DNA of 10,135 bases from Kiritimatiellia bacterium (lineage in GTDB: Bacteria > Verrucomicrobiota > Kiritimatiellia > RFP12 > DVOR01): positions 1 to 10,135 of the forward strand of contig CAAGNN010000091.1 of assembly GCA_900771325.1 (NCBI GenBank), given 5' to 3'. The translations under genes were made by a program, and so were the position numbers. The notes below the pieces were generated by a model that was not told where the DNA came from, ran no database searches, and saw nothing but the letters and a program-made list of their open reading frames with translations. This document shows, in pieces, positions 1-8,034 of the stretch. Within the stretch, counting starts at the first letter, position 1. Every line of letters starts with the position of its first letter.

Positions 1-197
1 CCGAGGCCGACCCGCCCCGGGTCCGAGGCCAACCCGCCCCGGGTCCAAGGTCAACCCGCCCCGAGTCCGAGGCCAACCCGCCCCGGGTCCGAGGTCAACC
101 CGGCCCGGGTCCAAAACGAGCCCGCCCCGAGTTCGAGGTCAACCCGGCCCGAGTTCGAGGTCAACCCGGGGCGGATGCGAGGTGAGCCCGCCCCGGG
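1..197. repeat. Tandem array of nine 22-bp GC-rich repeats
   Basis: Nine contiguous units of 22 bp run to base 197; the first lacks its first base, so the array probably continues to the left. Each unit has an 11-bp half, consensus TCCGAGGTCAA with substitutions, followed by an 11-bp core. The core has palindromic arms CCCG and CGGG around a central triplet. The triplet is CCC in units 1-4, 6 and 9, GCC in units 5 and 7, and GGG in unit 8 (165-175). Several copies carry CGAG or CGGA in the right arm, so this array is more degenerate than the one at the right edge. There is no unique spacer between units. The DNA is open in the pseudopilin frame from base 1, but only because the repeat lacks stops in that frame. 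I see no convincing promoter here. Function unknown. Confidence 0.95.
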
Positions 198-807
198 TGC
201 TCTGCGCGTCCGCGCCCTCCCCTCCGTCATCCGTCATCCGTCATCCGTCATCCGTCATCCGTCATCTGTCATCTCGGCTCGGCGGCAACGCCGCCGAGCC
301 GGCATGACCCTTGCCGAGGTGGTGATGGCCTCCTCGCTCGGCGTGCTCATCCTGGGGCAAGTCCTCAGCGTGGCGATCTCCTGCCAGCGTGGAATCTCCA
401 CCATTCTTGCCAACACCGAGCTCGCCATCACGCTGCGCAATGTGCGCGACAAGGTCCTCTTCCGCCTCACCCCCGGGGAGAATGAAGGGCTCTGCAGCGT
501 CGCGATCGACCAAGTCTCCTCCGAGCGCGTCACCTTCCATAAGGTTGGCTCCATCAGCTCGCCGGAGACCCTCTCCCTGAGCGGCACCGATGGGCTGACC
601 TACTCCGAAGCCGAGGAGGACTCCGCCCTCGCCGAGCGTTGGCTCGCCCCAGCCCCCCTGCATATCTCCCCCGCCAGCACCACCGCCTTCCAGTGGAACG
701 CCGACCTCGACACCCTCTACGTCGACCTCCAGGTGGCCACGCAGAACGGCCAGCATACCCTCGTCCAGCGCCTCGCCGTCCCCCGCTTTGGCAAGGTCCT
801 CAAGTAA
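175..807 (+). CDS. Type II secretion / type IV pilus-like minor pseudopilin (start uncertain)
   Basis: The protein has a class III prepilin signature: a basic stretch RRQRRRAG, then the peptidase site G|MTLAEVV with Glu at mature position +5, then a hydrophobic helix of about 20 residues. Cleavage after Gly43 (counting from the ATG at 175) leaves a mature protein of 167 aa beginning at base 304. The rest resembles small periplasmic pseudopilin heads, but I cannot assign it to GspH, I or J. The start is the weak point. The only in-frame ATG upstream of the cleavage site is at 175, inside the last repeat units; it lacks a good Shine-Dalgarno sequence and gives a 43-aa leader that reads through the heptamer repeat. 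The natural-looking short leader (about 271-303) has no ATG, GTG or TTG of its own. The stop is 24 nt before the start chosen for the next pseudopilin. It is the first gene of the likely secretion operon within the window. Confidence 0.8.
   Translation: MRGEPAPGALRVRALPSVIRHPSSVIRHPSSVISARRQRRRAGMTLAEVVMASSLGVLILGQVLSVAISCQRGISTILANTELAITLRNVRDKVLFRLTPGENEGLCSVAIDQVSSERVTFHKVGSISSPETLSLSGTDGLTYSEAEEDSALAERWLAPAPLHISPASTTAFQWNADLDTLYVDLQVATQNGQHTLVQRLAVPRFGKVLK
224..272. repeat. Heptanucleotide tandem repeat (CCGTCAT)7
   Basis: Six perfect copies of CCGTCAT are followed by a seventh with one change (CTGTCAT). Because 7 is not a multiple of 3, the repeat cycles through all frames and encodes a periodic peptide (SVIRHPS) in the frame of the downstream pseudopilin. 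Low-complexity heptamers of this kind usually mark intergenic DNA, so translation of this stretch is doubtful. A gain or loss of one copy would change the frame of anything translated through it. Confidence 0.93.
275..301. repeat. Perfect inverted repeat (12-bp stem, 3-nt loop) in the pseudopilin leader
   Basis: Bases 275-286 are the exact reverse complement of 290-301, with loop AAC at 287-289. The stem is almost entirely G and C, so it would be very stable in RNA. It ends 2 nt before the ATG at 304, which encodes the first residue of the predicted mature pseudopilin. In frame, the palindrome encodes the basic stretch just before the prepilin cleavage site (RRQRRRAG). There is no T-run after it, so it does not look like a terminator. 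It could reduce translation of the gene or be part of a mobile intergenic repeat. Confidence 0.85.
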
Positions 808-821
808 TCTACCCCCGCGAT

Positions 822-825
822 GGAG
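822..825 (+). promoter_or_regulatory. Shine-Dalgarno GGAG that decides the start of the large pseudopilin
   Basis: GGAG lies 6 nt before the ATG at 832. The alternative ATG at 820 has only a C-rich, SD-less stretch in front of it, and its own codon overlaps this element. The start at 832 also gives a compact 16-residue basic leader, as expected for a prepilin. Confidence 0.65.
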
Positions 826-831
826 CCCCCT

Positions 832-2859
832 ATGCCTCAGACTTCCCGCCCCCGCCGCCGCGCCGACCGCCGTGCCGGCTTCGTCTTCCCCACCGCGCTC
901 CTCTTCCTGCTGATTATCTCCTTGCTCGTCGGCTCGCTCGCCGGCTATGTCGACTTCGGCACGCGCGTCACGGCCGAAAGCGTCACCGCCACCCAGTGCC
1001 GCCTCGCCGCCCAAACCGCCATCGAAGACATTAAACTCGCCATCTACGAAGGCTTTATCGACCACGCCAACGCCAATCCAAACCTCTCGCCGCAGTCCCT
1101 CCTTTCGGATATTGGAAGCAACGCCAGAGGCTGGGTTGAGGATTCCCGACGAGAAGCCATTGCCCCCAATGTCGGGTGTGCCATTGACTACAGCATCCAA
1201 TTCGACAGCACCAACTACTTGGTCACCCGGCGCGTGACGCTCACCTTGCAAGTGACGGCCACCAAGCGCTCGCCCCTGAGCAAGTCCATCTCGCGCACCC
1301 TGCAAGAGCGCTTCTCAATGGCCGTGGAGCAATCCAAGGTCTTTGACTACGCCTACTTCGTGAACAGTTTCGGCATTCTGCAGTCCGGTACCATCAACGG
1401 CAATGCCTACTTCAATGGCGATGCCGTCATCAGCCGAAATACCGACGATAGTTGGACACCAAGCGACTGTATTATCAACGGCACCATCACGGCTGCGACC
1501 AATGACAGCACTGGCGCTTTGGGCCTCTTCCGGCTGCCAAATGCCAGCAAAGTCGCTTGGCCGCACACCGAATCGCTCGAACTCTATCGCGACCGGCAAC
1601 AGAGCACCCCCCTTTGCCGCCCCACCTCCCCAGCGGACGATGCCAAGACGGAAGTCTGGCCGATGGGCTTTGTGGCAGAAGCGGCCCCCTCGGAGGCCCA
1701 GCGTAATGAGGGGGCCGCCATCTTCGAGCTCCCCTATTTGAGCGATCTCGATATCTATGAGGACCTGGCCACCGCTACTGGCGGGACGGTGACCTACCCA
1801 GAACTCGTCCTCAACGACAGTGACATCAGTGGTTTAAAAGAGGCAGCCTACTATGACCCCAAAGTTGGCGATTGGGGAACATGGTTCAAGAAGAATTACT
1901 ACAAGGATGGGAACATCAAGACCATCACTGGTGTCTTTACCAAAAAGAACGGCGTAGGTCCATCGGGCGTTCCCGGTGGCGTGGATGCCGGCTGCGTGAT
2001 GATGTATGGAACGTGGGACAACCCCATTGTGATTAATGGACCAGTGGTTATCGAAGGCGACCTCATCATCGGCGGCTACGTTAAGGGGCGCGGATGCTTC
2101 TATGCCGGGCGGAATATCCACTTTGTCGACGACATCACCTACAAAAACCCCCCAAACTGGTCGAACTCCAGGAATGATCCCGTCGGCACAGCCGCAGAGA
2201 ATGCCACAAAGGACCTCGTAGGATTCTGTGCCAATGGCTTGATTACCATCGGCCCCGTCAACAATGACGATGGTGCCTTCTCTTCCTTTTACGCTGGTCC
2301 AGCGCGACTTACAGATAACCTCGTGAAGCAAGGTCTCAAGAACGGTTTGCTTTCCTATAATGTGGAGGTTCCTCCCGTGACCGACGACGACTCTAAATAC
2401 AAAGACATTGGTTACCCAGCGGGACTCTTCGACGGCAATTATTATCAGCCAGACGGCTATGAGCGTATTGAGAAGATTACCCTTGAGACCGACGAGAATG
2501 GCAACGAGAAGCAGGTCATCACCACCGCCGCGCGTCAGTTCTACGAGCCAACAGTGGAAGCCAAGTATGTCAAGTTCGCCAACCTGCAGATGGACCACAT
2601 CGATGGCGTGCTCTTCACCAATCATGCCATCCTCGGCGGGCGTGACAACTACGCCAACCCAAACAAGCCCTTTACCATCAATGGCGCTTACATCACGCGC
2701 AACCAGGCGATGAATATAAGCCCGCTTAGCTTCAATTGGGACATCCGCCTAGGCTCCGAGAGCAAGGAGAACCTCGAAAACCCCATCTACCTGCCGATGA
2801 CCATCGACCGCCCGCGCCTGCTCTCCTGGCACGAGGTCCGGCCCAACACCGCCGACTGA
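832..2859 (+). CDS. Large GspK/PilX-like pseudopilin with extended beta-rich domain
   Basis: The 675-aa protein starts with a short basic leader (MPQTSRPRRRADRRAG) followed by a hydrophobic helix from Phe17 (FVFPTALLFLLIISLLVGSL). The likely prepilin cleavage is after Gly16. Mature position +5 is Thr rather than Glu; loss of Glu5 is known for GspK, the tip pseudopilin, and the helix also recalls PilX-type proteins. After a helical stretch up to about residue 165, two segments are rich in Gly/Asn turns and short beta strands. One is at about 174-202 (SGTINGNAYFNGDAVIS); the other at about 389-435 has alternating strands such as INGPVVIEGDLIIGGYV. These resemble beta-solenoid or bactofilin-like folds. 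GspK proteins are usually about 300 aa, so this one is about twice the usual size. It probably caps or decorates the pseudopilus, or may present an adhesive surface domain; this role is inference. The gene interior is less GC-rich than its neighbours. Confidence 0.7.
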   Translation: MPQTSRPRRRADRRAGFVFPTALLFLLIISLLVGSLAGYVDFGTRVTAESVTATQCRLAAQTAIEDIKLAIYEGFIDHANANPNLSPQSLLSDIGSNARGWVEDSRREAIAPNVGCAIDYSIQFDSTNYLVTRRVTLTLQVTATKRSPLSKSISRTLQERFSMAVEQSKVFDYAYFVNSFGILQSGTINGNAYFNGDAVISRNTDDSWTPSDCIINGTITAATNDSTGALGLFRLPNASKVAWPHTESLELYRDRQQSTPLCRPTSPADDAKTEVWPMGFVAEAAPSEAQRNEGAAIFELPYLSDLDIYEDLATATGGTVTYPELVLNDSDISGLKEAAYYDPKVGDWGTWFKKNYYKDGNIKTITGVFTKKNGVGPSGVPGGVDAGCVMMYGTWDNPIVINGPVVIEGDLIIGGYVKGRGCFYAGRNIHFVDDITYKNPPNWSNSRNDPVGTAAENATKDLVGFCANGLITIGPVNNDDGAFSSFYAGPARLTDNLVKQGLKNGLLSYNVEVPPVTDDDSKYKDIGYPAGLFDGNYYQPDGYERIEKITLETDENGNEKQVITTAARQFYEPTVEAKYVKFANLQMDHIDGVLFTNHAILGGRDNYANPNKPFTINGAYITRNQAMNISPLSFNWDIRLGSESKENLENPIYLPMTIDRPRLLSWHEVRPNTAD

Positions 2860-2863
2860 GGAG
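2858..2863 (+). promoter_or_regulatory. Shine-Dalgarno GAGGAG overlapping the upstream stop codon
   Basis: GAGGAG begins inside the TGA stop (2857-2859) of the large pseudopilin and lies 6 nt before the ATG at 2870. This arrangement suggests translational coupling of the two genes and supports the start chosen for the 160-aa protein. Confidence 0.75.
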
Positions 2864-2869
2864 CACCTT

Positions 2870-3351
2870 ATGGTTAAACCCCTGATTTGCCTGGCCTTTG
2901 GCCTCTGCCTTCTGGCGCTCGCCCACGCGCAGCAACAGCCGTTGCCCAAACCCATTGCCGACCGCTTTGCCCAAGACCCACAGGCCTACTTCGAGTGGGA
3001 AGAGCAAAACCGGCAACAAGACGCGGGACTGCGCACCCTGCGGGACCTGCGCAAGAACGCCGCCGAGAACAAGCTTGCCAAGGAGGCAGAAATTGCCGAG
3101 GCAGATGCGTGGGCGGCGAAGTTGCTACGGTTGACGCCGGCACAGGTCGACGCTTGGATGCGCGAGCCGGTGAAGGACGAGGCGGCCTATGAGCGAATTG
3201 CCGCGATGAGCGATGCGCAGTTGGAAGCCGCCGAGCGCGAGGGCGCAGCCGAGCCGCCACCGGCGCGGCGTTGGGGGGCGTTGGGGCTGACCCTCGCGCT
3301 CCTGGTGGCCTGGGCCCTCTGGAAGTACTTGAAGAAAGGGGAGAGAGACTG

Positions 3352-3352
<1 letters not shown>
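2870..3352 (+). CDS. Secreted, C-terminally anchored hypothetical protein of the secretion operon
   Basis: I do not recognise a family. The 160-aa product has a clear signal peptide: MVK, a hydrophobic core, and AHA at 18-20 followed by QQQ, so cleavage after residue 20 is likely. A charged, Ala/Glu-rich, mostly helical region follows (about 34-125). A Pro-rich hinge (129-131) comes next, then one membrane helix (about 135-152) and a short basic tail (KYLKKGERD). This predicts a periplasmic helical domain anchored in the inner membrane by its C-terminus. It has a strong SD (GAGGAG, 6-nt spacing), begins 10 nt after the pseudopilin gene, and its TGA overlaps the ATG of the ATPase gene by 1 nt. 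That tight fit argues that it belongs to the same machine, perhaps as an assembly or platform accessory in place of GspL/GspM-like proteins. This role is inferred from context only. Confidence 0.85.
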
Positions 3353-5100
<1,748 letters not shown>

Positions 5101-5124
5101 CCCCTCGCACACAGGAGAAGCATT

Positions 5125-6210
5125 ATGGCCAAACTCAACAGTAAGCCCAAAGGCAAGGTCGCCGGCGCAAAAGCCATCCGTAAGAAGGACCTGGTGCCCT
5201 TCACGCGGCAGATTGCCGGTATGCTCCGCGCCGGCATGTCCGTCCTCGCCTCCCTCTCCACCCTCGAAGAGCAGTGCGAAAGTCCCAACTTCAAGGCCGT
5301 ACTCAAGCAACTGCGCGAGCGTCTGGAGAGCGGCGAGCCCTTCTCCGTGGCGCTGGCCGACTTCCCGACGGTCTTTGACGATATGTACATCAATATGGTC
5401 GCCGCCGGCGAGCGCAGCGGACAGTTCGCAGACGTGCTGGCGCGTCTGGCCGAGATCCTCCAATCCTCGGCCCGCCTGGCGCGCAAGGTCAAGTCGGCCC
5501 TCACCTACCCCACGGTCGTTCTCTGCATGGCCCTGCTGATTGCCGGCGCGCTGATCACCTTTGTGTTGCCCACCTTCGTGGAGATGTTCGGCGACTTCGG
5601 GGCCGAGCTCCCCGGCCTCACCCAGGCGCTGATGGATATGAGCGACTTCATCCGCGAGTACTGGTACTACCTCATCGTCGGCGCCGTAGTCGGCTTCTTC
5701 CTCTTCAAAAAGTGGAAGACCACCCCCGCCGGCCACTTCGCCTTCGACCGCTTCCGCCTCAAGATGCCCGTCTTCGGCGTGCTTAACCTCAAGGTCGGCA
5801 TCGGCCGCTTCTGCCGCCTCTTCGCGCAGATGCTCAACAGCGGCGTGCCCATCGTCGAAGCGATGGAGATTGTCTCGCGCTCGCTCGGCAACGTGGTCCT
5901 CGAAACCTCCATTATGAAGGCCAAGGGCGAGGTTGAGCAGGGCAACACCCTCGCCGCCTCGATGGAGGGCAAGCCCTTTATGCCCATCCTGATGCTGCGA
6001 ATGATCGCCGCCGGCGAGAAGAGCGGCCGCATCGACGAGATGCTCTCGAACATCGCCGACTCCTACGACGAAGAGGTCGAAACCCTCCTCGCCACCCTCA
6101 CCTCCCTCCTCGAGCCCTTCCTGATGGTCTTCCTGGGCGCGGTCATCGGCACCATCGTCATCGGTATGTTTATGCCCATCTTCAAGCTCGGCACCGTCGT
6201 CGGCGCTTAA
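5125..6210 (+). CDS. gspF: Type II secretion / type IV pilus inner-membrane platform protein GspF/PilC
   Basis: This polytopic inner-membrane protein couples the GspE/PilB ATPase to pilin insertion. The 361 residues show the duplicated T2SSF architecture: a first cytoplasmic helical domain (about 24-125), membrane helices at about 131-155 and 178-194, a second domain (about 222-322) and a last membrane helix at about 328-353. The internal repeat is visible as AGERSGQ at 94-100 and AGEKSGR at 296-302. The protein is somewhat shorter than the usual roughly 400 aa, mainly because of a short N-terminus, but nothing central appears to be missing. A strong SD (AGGAG, 7-nt spacing) supports the ATG at 5125. 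The gene follows gspE by 24 nt and is the last gene of the + strand operon, followed by a hairpin terminator. Confidence 0.95.
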   Translation: MAKLNSKPKGKVAGAKAIRKKDLVPFTRQIAGMLRAGMSVLASLSTLEEQCESPNFKAVLKQLRERLESGEPFSVALADFPTVFDDMYINMVAAGERSGQFADVLARLAEILQSSARLARKVKSALTYPTVVLCMALLIAGALITFVLPTFVEMFGDFGAELPGLTQALMDMSDFIREYWYYLIVGAVVGFFLFKKWKTTPAGHFAFDRFRLKMPVFGVLNLKVGIGRFCRLFAQMLNSGVPIVEAMEIVSRSLGNVVLETSIMKAKGEVEQGNTLAASMEGKPFMPILMLRMIAAGEKSGRIDEMLSNIADSYDEEVETLLATLTSLLEPFLMVFLGAVIGTIVIGMFMPIFKLGTVVGA

Positions 6211-6237
6211 GCCACCCCGCCTTTAGGGAATAAAAAG

Positions 6238-6263
6238 GCGCCCCGCAGGAGACTGCGGGGCGC
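6238..6263. terminator. Bidirectional intrinsic terminator between gspF and yebC
   Basis: A perfect 11-bp GC-rich stem (6238-6248 with 6253-6263) closes a GAGA loop of the GNRA type. On the + strand the stem is followed by GCGGCTTTTGG, a short T-run. On the - strand it is followed by a longer run, CCTTTTTATT. It lies 27 nt after the gspF stop and 21 nt after the yebC stop, so it probably ends both convergent transcripts; the - strand looks stronger. Confidence 0.85.
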
Positions 6264-6284
6264 GGCTTTTGGTGGGAGAGGGGC

Positions 6285-7040
6285 TTACTCTTCCTCGGCG
6301 GCGAGGGCGGCTTCGATCTCATCGGAGAAGTCGGCCGTGGTGTAGACGTTCTGGACGTCTTCGTTGTCCTCGAGGGCGGCGATGAACTTGTTGATGGCCT
6401 TGGCCTGGGAGAGGTCGGAGACCGGGGTGGTGGCCATCGGGAGGAGCTTGACCTCGGCGTCGGTGGTCTCGATACCGGCCTTGTTGAGCGCGTCGCAAAC
6501 ATCGGCGAAGGCGCTAGGGGCGGTGAGGATCTCGAAGCCCTCGTCATCGGCATTCACATCATCGGCGCCGGCGTCGAGCGCGAGCATCATCACATCATCT
6601 TCGTTGAGGTCGCCCTTGGGCAGGAGGATCTGGCCCTTGCGCTCGAAGTTGCGCATCACCGAGCCGGACTGACCGAGTTCGGAGTTGTTCTTCTTGAAGA
6701 TGTTGCGGATTTCGGCCGCGGCGCGGTTCTTGTTGGAGGTGAGCACCTGCACCACCAGGCCGACGGTGCCGACGTAACCTTCGTAGGTGATCTCCTCGAG
6801 GATGTCCGCCTGGAGTTCGCCCGTGCCCTTCTTGATGGCGCGGTCGATGTTGTCCTTGGGCATATTGATCGACTTGGCCTTGGCAATCAGGTTGCGCAGG
6901 GAGGGGTTGGTGTTCGGGTCGCCATTGCTCTTGGCCACGAGCATAATTTCCTTGGCCAAGCGGCTGAACATCTTGCCGCGCTTGGCGTCAGCTGCGCCCT
7001 TGGCGTGCTTGATGGTTGCCCATTTACTATGTCCGCTCAT
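6285..7040 (-). CDS. yebC: YebC/PmpR family (TACO1-like) translation or regulatory protein
   Basis: The 251-aa protein is a full-length YebC family member. It begins with the family signature MSGHSKWATIKHAKGAADAKRG, here split as MSGHSKWATIKH then AKGAADAKRG, and contains further hallmarks such as NMPKDNIDRAIKKG, YEGYVG and FERKGQI. Known members include proteins first described as transcription regulators (PmpR) and more recently as ribosome-associated factors that ease translation through proline stretches, like mitochondrial TACO1. The C-terminus is strongly acidic. The start has a purine-rich ribosome-binding region (AAAGGAAGAAGAG). It is the last gene of the - strand operon, 50 nt after the radical SAM gene. 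Its position behind alaS fits a general role in translation. Confidence 0.96.
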   Translation of the reverse strand: MSGHSKWATIKHAKGAADAKRGKMFSRLAKEIMLVAKSNGDPNTNPSLRNLIAKAKSINMPKDNIDRAIKKGTGELQADILEEITYEGYVGTVGLVVQVLTSNKNRAAAEIRNIFKKNNSELGQSGSVMRNFERKGQILLPKGDLNEDDVMMLALDAGADDVNADDEGFEILTAPSAFADVCDALNKAGIETTDAEVKLLPMATTPVSDLSQAKAINKFIAALEDNEDVQNVYTTADFSDEIEAALAAEEE

Positions 7041-7090
7041 CTTCTCTTCTTCCTTTCTGAAGGGTCTTGTGAAGCACTCGTTTTGCCGGT

Positions 7091-8014
7091 TTAGCGAACT
7101 TCGCCATAGCCGGCGGTCATATCCTCGCCGAGCATCTGCTCGGCTGTTTCATCTTCGCAGGGCTGGACCCAGCCGTTCTCGAACCCGAGGTCGCCAACGA
7201 GGTCGGCGAGGGGAGCGAATTCCTCCGGGCGGAGGCGGCGGTCCCAACCCGGTGTCACCCGGGCCTGCCCAACGGGATTATACTGCGCCATCACGCTTAC
7301 GGCCACTTCCGGCCCCAAGGTGTTGCGCAGCCAAATCAGGTTCTCGGCCACTTCCTCCGTGCGCCCGGGCAGAGCCAGAAGCCGCACAATGAGTCCGCGC
7401 CGCGCTATGCCTTCATCGTCGCACGTCAGCGGCCCAAGGTTCTCCCAGAACCACTGGATCGCCGTGCGCGCGGTGGCCACATAGCCTTTGCACCCCGAGC
7501 CCTCCCACGCGCTCGCATCCGAGGCGTAGCGAAGGTCGGCCAACGCAATGTCAATCAGCCCGCGGAACGCCGACAGCGTCTCGGGCCTCTCAAAACTCGC
7601 CGTATTATACACCAACGGCAGGCGAATGTCAGCCTCGAAAAGCGGCTCAAGCGCCTCGGCAATCTGCGGCAACCACGGCGTGGGGGAGACGAGGTTCCAG
7701 TTATGGCACCCCTGCTCGGCCAACGAGCGGAAGCGCGCGGTCAGCTCGGCCACCGAGATGTCCTCCCCGCGCGCGCCATTACTCCACTTCGCGTTCTGGC
7801 AGTAGATGCACTTGAGCGTGCAGTGCGAAAAGAAAATCGCCCCACTGCCCTTGGTGCCCGAAAGCGGCGGCTCCTCGCCAAAGTGCGGCCCCCAACGGAA
7901 GACGCGCGGCTGCACGCCACTCCCGCAGTAGCCGCGCATACCCGCCGTGCGGTCCACGCCGCACTGCCGCGGGCAGAGCGCACAGGCTGCCAATACCGAG
8001 GGGCCGACCATCAT
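7091..8014 (-). CDS. PflX-like radical SAM protein
   Basis: The 307-aa protein carries the radical SAM [4Fe-4S] motif CTLKCIYC (Cys65, Cys69, Cys72), with FFSHC before it and QN after it, as in pyruvate formate-lyase activating enzyme relatives. The N-terminus has an extra cysteine set (C11, C14, C18, C30) in CALCPRQCGVDR...GYCG. That pattern is typical of the PflX group (COG1313) and similar proteins of unknown substrate. Members are predicted to cleave S-adenosylmethionine to a 5'-deoxyadenosyl radical, often to activate a glycyl-radical enzyme; no such enzyme is in the window. The start is at 8014 or 8011 (two adjacent ATGs), with GAGGAG about 11 nt upstream. It follows alaS by 20 nt and precedes yebC by 50 nt, so it is probably cotranscribed with both. 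The family call is firm, the function is not. Confidence 0.9.
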   Translation of the reverse strand: MMVGPSVLAACALCPRQCGVDRTAGMRGYCGSGVQPRVFRWGPHFGEEPPLSGTKGSGAIFFSHCTLKCIYCQNAKWSNGARGEDISVAELTARFRSLAEQGCHNWNLVSPTPWLPQIAEALEPLFEADIRLPLVYNTASFERPETLSAFRGLIDIALADLRYASDASAWEGSGCKGYVATARTAIQWFWENLGPLTCDDEGIARRGLIVRLLALPGRTEEVAENLIWLRNTLGPEVAVSVMAQYNPVGQARVTPGWDRRLRPEEFAPLADLVGDLGFENGWVQPCEDETAEQMLGEDMTAGYGEVR

Positions 8015-8034
8015 TCCCGCCGCCGTCTCCTCGC

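Noticed and set aside
1..197. CRISPR array
   Set aside because: Units are contiguous 22-mers that alternate a fixed half and a core; there are no unique spacers and no cas genes.
262..1305. A 347-codon open frame on the - strand across the two pseudopilins
   Set aside because: Gly/Glu/Ala-rich shadow translation without domains, opposite two genes with clear prepilin signatures.
1834..2625. A 263-codon - strand open frame inside the large pseudopilin
   Set aside because: It lies in the lower-GC part, so I considered it, but it has no recognisable domain and sits wholly opposite a well-supported gene.
3271..3351. Upstream in-frame ATG for gspE
   Set aside because: It would overlap the 160-aa gene by 82 nt and add a Gly-rich tail; the ATG at 3352 has a strong SD and a TGATG junction.
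7041..7090. Possible terminator or separate promoter between the radical SAM gene and yebC
   Set aside because: I found no stable hairpin with a T-run and no convincing -35/-10 pair; only the yebC ribosome-binding region is clear.
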